Both the position numbers and the translations under genes were made by a program. 64,000 bases of DNA from the NCBI RefSeq assembly GCF_009909195.1, contig NZ_JAAAMU010000021.1:50760-114759 (forward strand). Reading direction: 5' to 3'. Under the pieces are notes generated by a model. It ran no database searches and was not told where the DNA came from. It was given only the letters and a program-made list of their open reading frames with translations. This DNA is from Paenibacillus sacheonensis (GTDB taxonomy: Bacteria > Bacillota > Bacilli > Paenibacillales > Paenibacillaceae). This document shows positions 1 through 7,503 of the stretch, in pieces; the stretch's first letter is position 1; each line of letters starts with the position of its first letter.

Positions 1-365
1 TACCTGGCTTGCGGCTGGACGAAGCGCTGCAGCGGGTGAACGGCAAAAGGGATATTTTGCTCCATATGCTGAAGCTCTTCGTCAACGATTACCGAACCTT
101 CGGGGAGCGTTTGCAGGAAGCGCTGCAGGCTGGCGATTATGCGGCCGCCCGCCGGATGGCGCATACGTTGAAGGGCGTTGCGGGCAATTTGTCCGCGGAC
201 GCGTTGTACGCAGCCGCCTGGCAGCTGGAGCGACTGTTGAAGGCGGCGGGCGAGGATCGGTCCGGGCCGGACACGTCGGCTGCGGCGGCCGAGGCCGCGG
301 AAGCGCTGCAGCTGCTCTTGGAAGCCATCAAGGCGATTCCGGCCGTTTCTGACATGATCTCCTAA
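1..365 (+). CDS. C-terminal HPt domain of a hybrid sensor kinase (5' end outside window)
   Basis: The open frame enters from the window edge with no start codon that clearly begins a gene, so this is the tail of a longer protein. The visible ~118 residues form a histidine phosphotransfer domain. The core motif AHTLKGVAGNL carries the phospho-accepting His, and it is preceded by the PGLRLDEALQRVNG segment that usually opens an HPt domain at the end of a hybrid kinase. Such domains pass phosphate from a receiver domain to a response regulator. The OmpR-type regulator 130 bases downstream is a natural partner, but that pairing is inference. A stand-alone HPt protein starting at the TTG at base 9 is less likely. 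Confidence 0.75.
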   Translation, partial: PGLRLDEALQRVNGKRDILLHMLKLFVNDYRTFGERLQEALQAGDYAAARRMAHTLKGVAGNLSADALYAAAWQLERLLKAAGEDRSGPDTSAAAAEAAEALQLLLEAIKAIPAVSDMIS

Positions 366-383
366 CATTTTTCTAACATTCTA

Positions 384-412
384 TTGTTGGGTAGTTCCAC
401 CTATTGTATATT
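384..412 (+). promoter_or_regulatory. Putative sigma-A promoter of the response regulator gene
   Basis: TTGTTG at 384-389 and TATATT at 407-412 are separated by 17 bases, about 80 bases before the regulator start. The -35 box is a moderate match. A TTCTAACAT word just upstream recurs ahead of the histidine kinase at 3453. Confidence 0.45.
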
Positions 413-493
413 TAAGTCAAAAGAACGCGCACGGCTGGGTTCTCCGCGTTTCCGTTGAATCCGATGAATTCCTTCAAGAGGTGAAGTTCTGTC

Positions 494-1216
494 ATGTACA
501 AGCTCTTAGTTATCGAAGACGATGTAATGATGAGCGATATGCTTTCCATGTACATGTCCGGCGAGGGATATGAAATCAAACAGGCGGAGAATGGCGAGAA
601 AGGCCTGCAATTAGTAGAACAGTTCGTTCCGGATGTCTTGCTGCTCGACCTTATGCTTCCCGATTGGGACGGGATAGAGCTCTGCGCGCGGATTCGCGAG
701 AATTCCTCCGTGCCGATCATGATCGTCTCCACGAAATCGGAGGTTTCGGAACGCGTGCAGGCGCTGCGCGCAGGAGCGGATGATTATTTATGCAAGCCGT
801 TCAGCATGCACGAGCTCAGCGCGCGCGTAGAAGCGCTCATTCGCAGATCCCGCATCATGCAGGCAAGCGCGGCCGAGAGCATTCAGCCGGAAGGCGGGAT
901 TGCGGCCCAGAAGGAAATCAAGCTGGATGCCGAGCGCAGGCTGCTGCTCGTGCGCGGCGCTTTCGTCGAGACGACGTTCTCCGAATTCGAAATCATGAAG
1001 CTGTTCCTGAGCCATCCCGGCAAAGTATTCAGCCGCGAGGACCTCATCAACGCGATCCGCGGGTATGACTCGTTCGTCACCGACCGCGCCATCGATGTGC
1101 ACATCGTCAATCTGCGCCGCAAAGTGGAGAAGAATCCGAAGGAACCCCATCACATCCGTACCGTATGGGGCGTTGGCTACAAATACGCGCCGGAGGACGT
1201 GCCCGCGCCGCAGTAA
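494..1216 (+). CDS. OmpR/PhoB-family response regulator
   Basis: This 240-residue DNA-binding regulator takes phosphate from a partner kinase and then controls transcription. The N-terminal receiver (about 1-118) has the acidic pair D9/D10, phosphoacceptor D52 in LLLDLMLPD, T80, and K101 in CKPF. The C-terminal part (about 140-235) is a winged-helix trans_reg_C domain ending in VDVHIVNLRRK-like and TVWGVGYKY motifs. The start follows AAGAGGTGAA. It lies between a hybrid kinase fragment and a GGDEF/EAL protein, so it belongs to a signalling block. The regulon cannot be read from sequence. Confidence 0.93.
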   Translation: MYKLLVIEDDVMMSDMLSMYMSGEGYEIKQAENGEKGLQLVEQFVPDVLLLDLMLPDWDGIELCARIRENSSVPIMIVSTKSEVSERVQALRAGADDYLCKPFSMHELSARVEALIRRSRIMQASAAESIQPEGGIAAQKEIKLDAERRLLLVRGAFVETTFSEFEIMKLFLSHPGKVFSREDLINAIRGYDSFVTDRAIDVHIVNLRRKVEKNPKEPHHIRTVWGVGYKYAPEDVPAPQ

Positions 1217-1233
1217 TTCATAGGATACGGATC

Positions 1234-1278
1234 AGCGCGCTCCCGGCAAACGCATCGTTTGCGAGAGCGCGCTTTTTT
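1234..1278 (+). terminator. Rho-independent terminator after the response regulator
   Basis: The arms AGCGCGCTC and GAGCGCGCT flank a loop that itself contains CAAACG/CGTTTG, and six T residues follow. It lies 20 bases after the stop codon. Confidence 0.85.
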
Positions 1279-1419
1279 GGCGCCGCGCCGGCTGCGACCG
1301 CTTCCTTCGAAACTAACATGCACCTTACAGATCTCTGCTTCTTTCCTAATCGTTTTATGGGACAATTTACCTACTGAAAGGTATGAATCCAATCGATTTA
1401 AGGCGGTGCAGCATCGTTA

Positions 1420-2820
1420 ATGAAAAAAACAGCATGCCGTTCGGCAGCACGGACAGGAAGCTCCCCACGGAAGGAAACGATGCCCCGCGAAGAAGTGTAC
1501 GATTTCCTGACGGGGCTGCCCGGACGCAGAGCGGCCTTCGCGATGCTGGCGAGGACGGTGACGCTGGCGAGACGAACGGGCCGGACCGTGCTTGCGGCGC
1601 TTGTTGACATCGATCGCTTCTATCTCGTTAATGAGACGAAGGGGACGGCGTTCGGCGACGAAGCGCTTCGGCAGCTCGCGGCAAGAGTCCGGGATCCGAA
1701 GCCGTGGTCCTGCCAGGCCCATCGGTTCGGAGGGAATGCGTTCCTGCTGTTCGGACTGGCGGACGGCGGGAGCGGCAAGGATAAGAACGAGACGTGGATC
1801 AAGGAGCTGAAACAGTCGATCGAAGAGGCGCTGCCCGTAAGGGGCCAGAACCAGTACCTCAGCTGCAGCATCGGCGTCAGCCGTTTTCCGGAGCATGGCG
1901 AGACGGCGGAGCTGCTCGTACGGCATGCGGACACGGCGCTTCGGGAAGCGAAGACGGCAGGCGGCAACCGCATCATGGTCTACGCGGAGGACGGCACGGC
2001 GCGGATCAGCCGCCTGGAGAAGCTGCGCTGCTCGCTCCGGACCGTGTTATCCGACCATGCGCTTTCGCTGTATTATCAGCCTTTATATGAAGCATCCGGG
2101 GCGCTCCGAGGCTTCGAGGCGCTGCTCCGCTGGCGGCATCCCGAGCTGGGAGAGGTGTCGCCTGCCGAATTTATTCCGCTTGCGGAGGAGAGTGGCATGA
2201 TCGTGAAGATCGGCGAATGGGTGCTTGAGGAAGCCTGCGGCATGCTTCGCCGCGTGCAGGCCAAAGGAATGGGCCAGGTCACGATGTCCGTGAATATATC
2301 GCCGCTGCAGCTTCGCGTGCCCGAGTTCGCCGACGTGCTGCAGCGCATTCTTAGGCAGACGGAGGCAAAGCCGGAGTGCCTGGAGCTGGAGATTACGGAA
2401 AGCAAAATGATCGACGTCGACAGCGAAAATACGATCATGCATCAACTCCGGGGCATGGGCGTGCGCATCGCGCTGGATGATTTCGGCGTCGGCTACGCGT
2501 CGCTGACCTATCTGCGGAAGCTGCCCCTGCATACGCTTAAGCTGGACCGTTCCTTCATCCGCTGCATCGGCGAGAAGAGCGCGGAGCAGGCGATCGTGCG
2601 GTCCATGATCGCGCTTGTCCATCAACTCGGGCTTGAGGTCGTGGCCGAAGGCGTGGAGACGGAAGCGCAGCTTCGGCTTCTTCGCGAATGGGACTGCGAT
2701 TATTATCAGGGGTATTTATTGTCGCAGCCGATGGCAGAGCAAACGGTGGGGGTTCCGCTGTTGTACGCGGCGCGCGATCTGTTCCAGGCAGCCCGTGAGG
2801 ACAGGGCTGCCGTGTTGTAG
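1420..2820 (+). CDS. GGDEF-EAL protein, probable c-di-GMP phosphodiesterase with degenerate cyclase site
   Basis: The protein has 466 residues with no transmembrane segment. A GGDEF domain (about 28-190) starts at DFLTGLPGR, but its signature reads GGNAF instead of GGDEF, so diguanylate cyclase activity is unlikely and a GTP-sensing role is possible. The EAL domain (about 205-450) looks complete: FEALLRW, MSVNIS, LEITES, DDFGVGYASL, LKLDRSFI and AEGVETE supply the expected metal and catalytic residues, so c-di-GMP hydrolysis is predicted. ATG 1420 is taken as the start. ATG 1480, preceded by GGAAGGA, is an alternative that removes 20 unstructured residues. Confidence 0.9.
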   Translation: MKKTACRSAARTGSSPRKETMPREEVYDFLTGLPGRRAAFAMLARTVTLARRTGRTVLAALVDIDRFYLVNETKGTAFGDEALRQLAARVRDPKPWSCQAHRFGGNAFLLFGLADGGSGKDKNETWIKELKQSIEEALPVRGQNQYLSCSIGVSRFPEHGETAELLVRHADTALREAKTAGGNRIMVYAEDGTARISRLEKLRCSLRTVLSDHALSLYYQPLYEASGALRGFEALLRWRHPELGEVSPAEFIPLAEESGMIVKIGEWVLEEACGMLRRVQAKGMGQVTMSVNISPLQLRVPEFADVLQRILRQTEAKPECLELEITESKMIDVDSENTIMHQLRGMGVRIALDDFGVGYASLTYLRKLPLHTLKLDRSFIRCIGEKSAEQAIVRSMIALVHQLGLEVVAEGVETEAQLRLLREWDCDYYQGYLLSQPMAEQTVGVPLLYAARDLFQAAREDRAAVL

Positions 2821-2876
2821 GGAGATGAGGGAGGGAGGGAGGTCCAGGCTGATCAGCCTGCCCTCCGCTTAAGAAA

Positions 2877-2940
2877 GGCAGCCTGCATATCGCGCGACCC
2901 TCGGCTGGAGCTGCCGGGCCGGAACGATATGCAGGCTGCC
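2877..2940 (-). terminator. Perfect 16-bp inverted repeat, probable terminator
   Basis: Bases 2877-2892 and 2925-2940 are perfect reverse complements (GGCAGCCTGCATATCG on the left) around a 32-base centre. On the minus strand the hairpin is followed by TTTCTT, so it probably ends the small minus-strand gene at 2994-3212. The plus strand has no T run. Confidence 0.5.
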
Positions 2941-2993
2941 TGAACGGGCAAGATTGGGATAGAATAGGACGTAGAAGCCTTGCGCTCGCTGCT

Positions 2994-3212
2994 TCAGCAG
3001 ACCTCCAGGTACAGCTTCGTGCCGTCGCTGTACTGAAGAATAGCCACGTCGCGGATCATCTCGACGGACTTGATCCGCTTCCACTTCTTGCGGAAATCAA
3101 AGTTGTATTCCATTTCCTGCAATTTATTTTGGAGCAGCTCCATGTAGGACAACTGCTCGGAAGGGTAATGGACCGGGACGGACCGATTTTTGAAGGTGAT
3201 CACTTTGGTCAT
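2994..3212 (-). CDS. Small conserved-looking protein of unknown function
   Basis: It encodes 72 residues, basic and rich in aromatics, with no signal peptide, membrane segment or Cys. The ATG is preceded by GGAGGT at good spacing, and a hairpin follows the stop, so it is probably a real single-gene unit. The text KVITFKNRSVPVHYP at the start and DGTKLYLEV at the end suggest a compact beta-rich fold. I do not recognise the family. It is transcribed opposite to the signalling genes on both sides. Confidence 0.7.
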   Translation of the reverse strand: MTKVITFKNRSVPVHYPSEQLSYMELLQNKLQEMEYNFDFRKKWKRIKSVEMIRDVAILQYSDGTKLYLEVC

Positions 3213-3452
3213 TCGAATAGTACCTCCATTTCTTGATAGTGCCAGTGTACCAGTTGAATTTTAGTCCCTTATAAAATGAACGTGAGCCGTCTGTTTGATT
3301 TGCTTACCCTTTTCTAACATGTTCGAAAACCGCAAGGCCAGGCAGGGATTTAAGGATAGTATGCGCTAGAATCAAATGGAATTATCCGCCTCTGCTTCAA
3401 ATTCGCTTAAAGCGGGTAATGTCCCGGAGATATAAGGCGGGAGGATTACGAG

Positions 3453-5060
3453 TTGACATTTGAATTCGCAAAATCTTTATTCGCCAACATCAGTCTGCTG
3501 ATTGCGTTGGCTTATATGTTCGATCTAGGGTACCGTTACCTGTTTCAATATGCGCCGGGCCGCGTCAAATACGCGATTACGGTTGCTTTCTTCATCATCG
3601 GCGGATGGCTGGCCATGGCGTTCGGACTGCGCGTGGACGGCCTGCTCGTGCTGGATTTGCGGTTTATGCCGCTGATTATCGCCGTGCTCGTCTTTCCGAG
3701 TCTCCCAGCCATTGCGCTGATCGGCTTCGGCATCGGAGTCGGGCGATTGTTCATGGGCATGGATGCCGCCGCGGTGCTGGCCGGCGTTAATATGACCGTA
3801 CTCGGTCTTATTTGTACGTGGTTATGCGCTTGGATGCGCAAGAAGCCGTGGAGCTTCCTGAACAAGAGCCTGGTGACGCTCGCGTCGGTGAACGTGATCT
3901 TCGCGTTGAACGCGACGGCCGTCGTGGCGATTGCAGGGCATATGTCCGTTCGAACGTTCTGGATGGACTACAGCATCTACTCCTTCCCTCTGCGGCTGGT
4001 GCTGAGCGGTCTGCTGATTTTCACCATTCGCGATTTTCAGAAGGAACAGCAGCGCGTGGACGAACTCCGCAAAATGAACATGCTATTGCGGCGGCAGACG
4101 CGCGAGCTGCGTGCGGCCAAGCGCGAGGTGGAGCAGAAGGCGCGCGAGCTCATGCTGGCCAACAAATACAAATCGGAGTTTCTGGCGAATATGTCGCATG
4201 AACTGAAGACGCCGCTCAACAGCATCATCATGCTGTCGCAGCTGATGAAGGAAAGCGAGGAAGAACGAAGCGGCTTCCCGGAGGAAGTCCAGTATGCGGA
4301 GCTGATAAACGGGGCGGGGAACGACCTGCTCCAACTGATCAACGACATCCTGGATCTATCCAAGGTAGAAGCCGGCAAGATGGATATCTTCGTGGAGCAG
4401 CACTCCACCTCCGAGCTGGTCCAAACGCTGTATCAACAGTTCCTTCCCGTGGCTTCCCAGAAGAACCTGACGTTCGAGACGGAGATCGCGCCGCAGGTGC
4501 CGGAGGCCATCTATACCGATGCGCTGCGGATCAATCAGATTTTGCGCAATTTGCTCGCAAATGCATTCAAATTCACGGAGACCGGCGGAGTCCGACTCGT
4601 GGTCAAAGCAGAGGGCGGCGTACCGATCGAACCCGCCGCGCTGAAGAAGCGCCGGCTGCGCAACTGGAATCCCGCGGCATGGGGCCGGCCGGCCGTAAGA
4701 ATGATCACGCCGATCCGGGTATCGTTCTCCATCGTGGATACGGGAATCGGGATCGAGCCGGAGAAGCAGCAGCTGATCTTCGAAGCCTTCCGCCAAGAGG
4801 ACGGTTCGATCAACCGCAAGTACGGCGGAACCGGACTGGGTCTTTCGATCAGCCTTCAGCTTGCGCGCCTGCTCGGCGGGACGCTCTCGCTGGAGAGCCA
4901 GAAGGGCGAGGGCAGCAAGTTTACGCTGCGGATTCCGGTGACGGCCCAAGCTGCCAGCGAGCCGGAAGGGGGCGTCGACGGCGGCGGAAGCGCCGCTGCC
5001 GGCAGCATTCCTGCTGGAGCTGTTCCGGTTGAATCAGGTTCGCCGCGGAAGGATGCGTGA
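3453..5060 (+). CDS. Membrane histidine kinase with 5TMR-type sensor
   Basis: The protein has 535 residues. The N-terminal ~200 residues form five to six hydrophobic segments like the 5TM-5TMR_LYT sensor of LytS-type kinases. A coiled coil follows (about 195-240), then the HisKA box FLANMSHELKTPLN with the phosphorylated His, and an HATPase_c domain with an N box (NLLANAFKFTE), DTGIGI and YGGTGLGLSI. The last ~40 residues are a low-complexity Gly/Ala tail. The start is TTG at 3453, placed by GGGAGG nine bases earlier; no ATG fits. No response regulator is adjacent, so it may feed the regulator at 494 or the phosphorelay at the window edge. Confidence 0.9.
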   Translation: MTFEFAKSLFANISLLIALAYMFDLGYRYLFQYAPGRVKYAITVAFFIIGGWLAMAFGLRVDGLLVLDLRFMPLIIAVLVFPSLPAIALIGFGIGVGRLFMGMDAAAVLAGVNMTVLGLICTWLCAWMRKKPWSFLNKSLVTLASVNVIFALNATAVVAIAGHMSVRTFWMDYSIYSFPLRLVLSGLLIFTIRDFQKEQQRVDELRKMNMLLRRQTRELRAAKREVEQKARELMLANKYKSEFLANMSHELKTPLNSIIMLSQLMKESEEERSGFPEEVQYAELINGAGNDLLQLINDILDLSKVEAGKMDIFVEQHSTSELVQTLYQQFLPVASQKNLTFETEIAPQVPEAIYTDALRINQILRNLLANAFKFTETGGVRLVVKAEGGVPIEPAALKKRRLRNWNPAAWGRPAVRMITPIRVSFSIVDTGIGIEPEKQQLIFEAFRQEDGSINRKYGGTGLGLSISLQLARLLGGTLSLESQKGEGSKFTLRIPVTAQAASEPEGGVDGGGSAAAGSIPAGAVPVESGSPRKDA

Positions 5061-5090
5061 GGGAGTTTAGCCCGAATTTTAAAAAAGGCA

Positions 5091-5119
5091 TTGACTCCAA
5101 CCTCACAATGCAGTATATT
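5091..5119 (+). promoter_or_regulatory. Sigma-A promoter of the tRNA-Thr gene
   Basis: TTGACT (5091-5096) and TATATT (5114-5119) are separated by exactly 17 bases, and the tRNA begins 36 bases downstream. Confidence 0.8.
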
Positions 5120-5154
5120 ATAAAAGTCGCCTCGGCGACATTGGAGCTAGACAA

Positions 5155-5229
5155 GCTGGTGTAGCTCAGGGGTAGAGCAACGCACTCGTAATGCGTAGGC
5201 CGGGGGTTCAATTCCCTTCACCAGCACCA
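5155..5229 (+). tRNA. tRNA-Thr (anticodon CGU), CCA encoded
   Basis: A full cloverleaf can be drawn. The acceptor stem is GCTGGTG/CACCAGC, the D stem GCTC/GAGC, and the anticodon stem ACGCA/TGCGT with loop CTCGTAA, giving anticodon CGT that reads ACG. The T arm has loop TTCAATT with two G-U pairs. Discriminator A is followed by an encoded CCA. It is a single tRNA with its own promoter and terminator, placed between a kinase gene and a MerR gene. Confidence 0.95.
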
Positions 5230-5244
5230 TTTATACCAATAACC

Positions 5245-5280
5245 GCGCGGTTTCCGGAGATTTCGGGAATCGCGCTTTTT
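5245..5280 (+). terminator. Terminator of the tRNA gene
   Basis: The hairpin has arms GCGCGGTTTCC and GGGAATCGCGC with some G-U pairing, followed by TTTTTTGATTTTTTT. It starts 16 bases after the tRNA CCA. Confidence 0.8.
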
Positions 5281-5495
5281 GATTTTTTTGGCACCGTTCA
5301 GGACTGCGTTGGTTAAGTATGGCGCACCCGAAAGATGAGCATTTTCGACCCGCGGTTGAGTTGCGCCCGTTATTCGGCATGCTTGACTTGAATGCAGGAA
5401 CGTTTGCGGTATATGCTAGGCATAGCGGTTAGAGTCAGGTCGAAGTCAGGAAGGTTGGTTTACCGGTTTACGACATCGCTTGGGGAGGAATATCG

Positions 5496-5855
5496 GTGTA
5501 TACCATCAACGAAGTTGCGGAGCTATGCGATTTGTCGGCGCACACGATTCGTTATTACGATAAGGAAGGCCTGCTTCCGTTCATCACGCGCACCAAGAAC
5601 GGCAACCGGGAGTTCTCGGAACAGAGTTTGGAGCTGATCCGGCTCATCTGCTGCTTGAAGAATACGGGCATGCCAATCAAAGATATCAAGCAGTATATCG
5701 ATCTGCTCATGGAGGGGACGCACACCTCCGACGTGCGCAGGCGCGTGATGGTCGATCATCGCAAGGAAGTGCTTCGGCAGATGAACGAGCTGAAGAAGAA
5801 TTTGAATCTGATCGATCTGAAAATCAGTCATTACGACAGCAAACATACGCATTGA
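5496..5855 (+). CDS. MerR-family transcriptional regulator
   Basis: The protein has 119 residues. The N-terminal helix-turn-helix and wing are clear: YTINEVAELCDLSAHTIRYYDKEG is the MerR signature, followed by NGNREFSE and a coiled-coil dimerisation helix (about 80-115). No Cys cluster indicates metal sensing, so it belongs with the general HTH_MerR group of AdhR-like stress regulators. The start is GTG 5496, preceded by GGGGAGG. The next gene, an SDR, has a promoter with the 19-base spacing typical of MerR-activated promoters and an internal dyad, so it is the likely target. A similar promoter lies at 26548. Confidence 0.92.
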   Translation: MYTINEVAELCDLSAHTIRYYDKEGLLPFITRTKNGNREFSEQSLELIRLICCLKNTGMPIKDIKQYIDLLMEGTHTSDVRRRVMVDHRKEVLRQMNELKKNLNLIDLKISHYDSKHTH

Positions 5856-5861
5856 TGCCAG

Positions 5862-5902
5862 ACCAGGCGAGGCGGAGCGGACGCTCCCCGGCCTGGTTTT
5901 TT
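5862..5902 (+). terminator. Terminator after the MerR gene
   Basis: The arms ACCAGGC and GCCTGGT enclose a GC-rich loop that can pair further; TTTTT follows. Confidence 0.85.
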
Positions 5903-5920
5903 GACGATGGAATTACCGGT

Positions 5921-5951
5921 TTGACTTGGAGTCTTCTCGAAGTGATACATT
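5921..5951 (+). promoter_or_regulatory. MerR-type promoter and operator of the SDR gene
   Basis: TTGACT (5921-5926) and TACATT (5946-5951) are 19 bases apart, the long spacing of MerR-controlled promoters. Between them lies the dyad ACTTGGAG/CTCGAAGT. The adjacent MerR gene makes autologous control likely. Confidence 0.7.
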
Positions 5952-6006
5952 ACTAGTACCACCTGATGCAGTGCCGGTGGCATCCTACTTACAGAGGAGA
6001 GTTACC

Positions 6007-6771
6007 ATGGAACAACAACCGAAAATCGCGTTGATTACCGGAGGAAGCCGGGGATTGGGGAGAAATGCAGCCCTTGCCCTGGCCCATAGAGGCAACGACG
6101 TCATCGTCACTTACCATAGCCAGCAGGCTCAGGCAGAGTCCCTCGTGCAGGAGGTACGGGCCTTGGGGCGGAAAGCGGCCGCGATCCGGCTGGATGCCGG
6201 ACAAACGGCTTCGTTTGATGCTTTCAAGGACGAGCTGTTGACGGTACTCCGGGATAACTGGCAGCGGGAAAATTTCGATTATCTCATTAACAATGCGGGT
6301 TTCGGGTTCTACGCTTCGATCGCGGAGACGACGGAAGCGCAATTCGATGAACTGATGAACGTGCACGTCAAGGGCGTTTTCTTCCTGACGCAGAAGCTGA
6401 TGCCCCACCTGGCGGACCATGGCGCGATCATCAATGTTTCCTCCGGCTTGACGCGATTCACGATCCCGGGCAGCGCTGCCTATGCCGCGATGAAGGGCGC
6501 CGTAGAAGTACTGACGAGATATATGGCCAAGGAACTCGGCGCGAGAGGCATTCGCGTCAACACGATTGCCCCGGGAGCCATTGCGACCGAGTTCGGCGGC
6601 GGCAGGCTGAAGAGCAGCGAAGAGATGCAAGCGTTCATCTCCGGTCAAACCGCGCTCGGCAGAACCGGCCAGGCCGACGATATCGGCGGCGTCATCGCGG
6701 CGCTCTGCGCGAACGAGATGGGATGGGTCAACGCGCAGCGAATCGAGGCTTCGGGCGGCATGTTCCTGTAA
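6007..6771 (+). CDS. Short-chain dehydrogenase/reductase
   Basis: The protein has 254 residues and a classical SDR Rossmann fold. The cofactor motif is TGGSRGLG near the N-terminus, NNAG sits in the core, and the catalytic set includes Ser in INVSSG and the YAAMK Tyr/Lys pair; PGAIATE follows as usual. ATG 6007 is preceded by AGAGGAG; an upstream in-frame start would run into the promoter, so it is rejected. The substrate cannot be deduced, and SDRs next to MerR regulators often handle reactive carbonyls. Control by the MerR protein at 5496 is inferred from the promoter. Confidence 0.92.
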   Translation: MEQQPKIALITGGSRGLGRNAALALAHRGNDVIVTYHSQQAQAESLVQEVRALGRKAAAIRLDAGQTASFDAFKDELLTVLRDNWQRENFDYLINNAGFGFYASIAETTEAQFDELMNVHVKGVFFLTQKLMPHLADHGAIINVSSGLTRFTIPGSAAYAAMKGAVEVLTRYMAKELGARGIRVNTIAPGAIATEFGGGRLKSSEEMQAFISGQTALGRTGQADDIGGVIAALCANEMGWVNAQRIEASGGMFL

Positions 6772-6875
6772 GCAGACGCATGTTGCGCATGCCGGGCGCT
6801 TGCCGGGCGAGGCGGCTGCCTACGCGCCAATCCTGGCCGACAGCTTGGGTATTTGATGTTGGAATCCTGTCTTAT

Positions 6876-6903
6876 ACAAGGATGTCTCTCCTCACATAGA
6901 GTA
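6876..6903 (+). promoter_or_regulatory. Sigma-K-like sporulation promoter
   Basis: AC (6876-6877), 17 bases, then CATAGAGTA (6895-6903) matches the sigma-K pattern AC-N16/17-CATANNNTA. It lies just ahead of the Cys-rich gene, which supports expression late in the mother cell. Confidence 0.55.
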
Positions 6904-6932
6904 TCTTAGCTCTCTAAGAAGGAGGAATTCAG

Positions 6933-7334
6933 GTGTCCGCTAAAGTTCAGGTGAAGAATGTCAAAGCCGTTCGTACTGGCAAATCCCGCAAAGCACGCGT
7001 ATCACATGAAAGCTTAGGAGGTGCCCGTTCCGGCGGCTGCTGCAACAATCGCCGCGACGGTGCCGTCGAAGGCATTCAAGAGGCAGGCGCAGATCTGAGC
7101 GATCTGTTCGGTCAATTGAAAAACCCTATGGTCGCCGCGAAGCTTGTTCGCGCGATCCGCTGCAGAAACCGCAAAGTCATCGAGGAATTGATTGGCGCCA
7201 ACTGCAACGTTGTCTGTTTCTTCCATCAAGGCCGTTTCGCCTGCGTTCGTATCGCGTGCGTATTCGGCAACTGCTGCGACGTCCGTATCAGCTTCGACAT
7301 TTGCGTCTCCATGGGCAATTGCCACAACGTCTGA
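6933..7334 (+). CDS. Cys-rich protein, putative spore coat/exosporium component
   Basis: The protein has 133 residues with 11 Cys, including two CC pairs, and no signal peptide. The basic N-terminus is followed by an amphipathic middle, then a beta-rich Cys-dense C-terminal half (NVVCFFHQGRFACVRIACVFG and onward). This recalls the C-terminal part of CotY/CotZ spore coat proteins, but the likeness is by composition and pattern only. GTG 6933 is preceded by AAGGAGGAATT. The sigma-K-like promoter at 6876 and two downstream terminators make a single-gene sporulation unit plausible. It could instead be an unrelated Cys-rich structural protein. Confidence 0.6.
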   Translation: MSAKVQVKNVKAVRTGKSRKARVSHESLGGARSGGCCNNRRDGAVEGIQEAGADLSDLFGQLKNPMVAAKLVRAIRCRNRKVIEELIGANCNVVCFFHQGRFACVRIACVFGNCCDVRISFDICVSMGNCHNV

Positions 7335-7367
7335 TGACTCTTCGCGAATTGTTTTAAACGCTTGTCG

Positions 7368-7402
7368 GCCGTCCTCGCTTCTTAGTGAGGGCGGCTTGTT
7401 GT
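7368..7402 (+). terminator. Terminator after the Cys-rich gene
   Basis: The stem GCCGTCCTC/GAGGGCGGC has one G-U pair, with TTGTTGT behind it. A second hairpin follows at 7424. Confidence 0.7.
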
Positions 7403-7423
7403 ATGTATGGGCAGGTAACCGGC

Positions 7424-7473
7424 AAGAACCCGGACGGAGCAGGCGTGCCGCCTACCCGTTCGGGTTCTTTTTT
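7424..7473 (+). terminator. Second terminator between convergent genes
   Basis: AAGAACCCG and CGGGTTCTT form the stem, with TTTTTT on the plus strand. It separates the Cys-rich gene from the convergent esterase. Confidence 0.75.
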
Positions 7474-7503
7474 GCTGCCGTTAATATGCTGATAAGGCAA
7501 GGA

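Noticed and set aside
3305..3325. LexA box near AACATGTTCG
   Set aside because: Only an 8-base palindrome; it lacks the full CGAAC-N4-GTTCG pattern.
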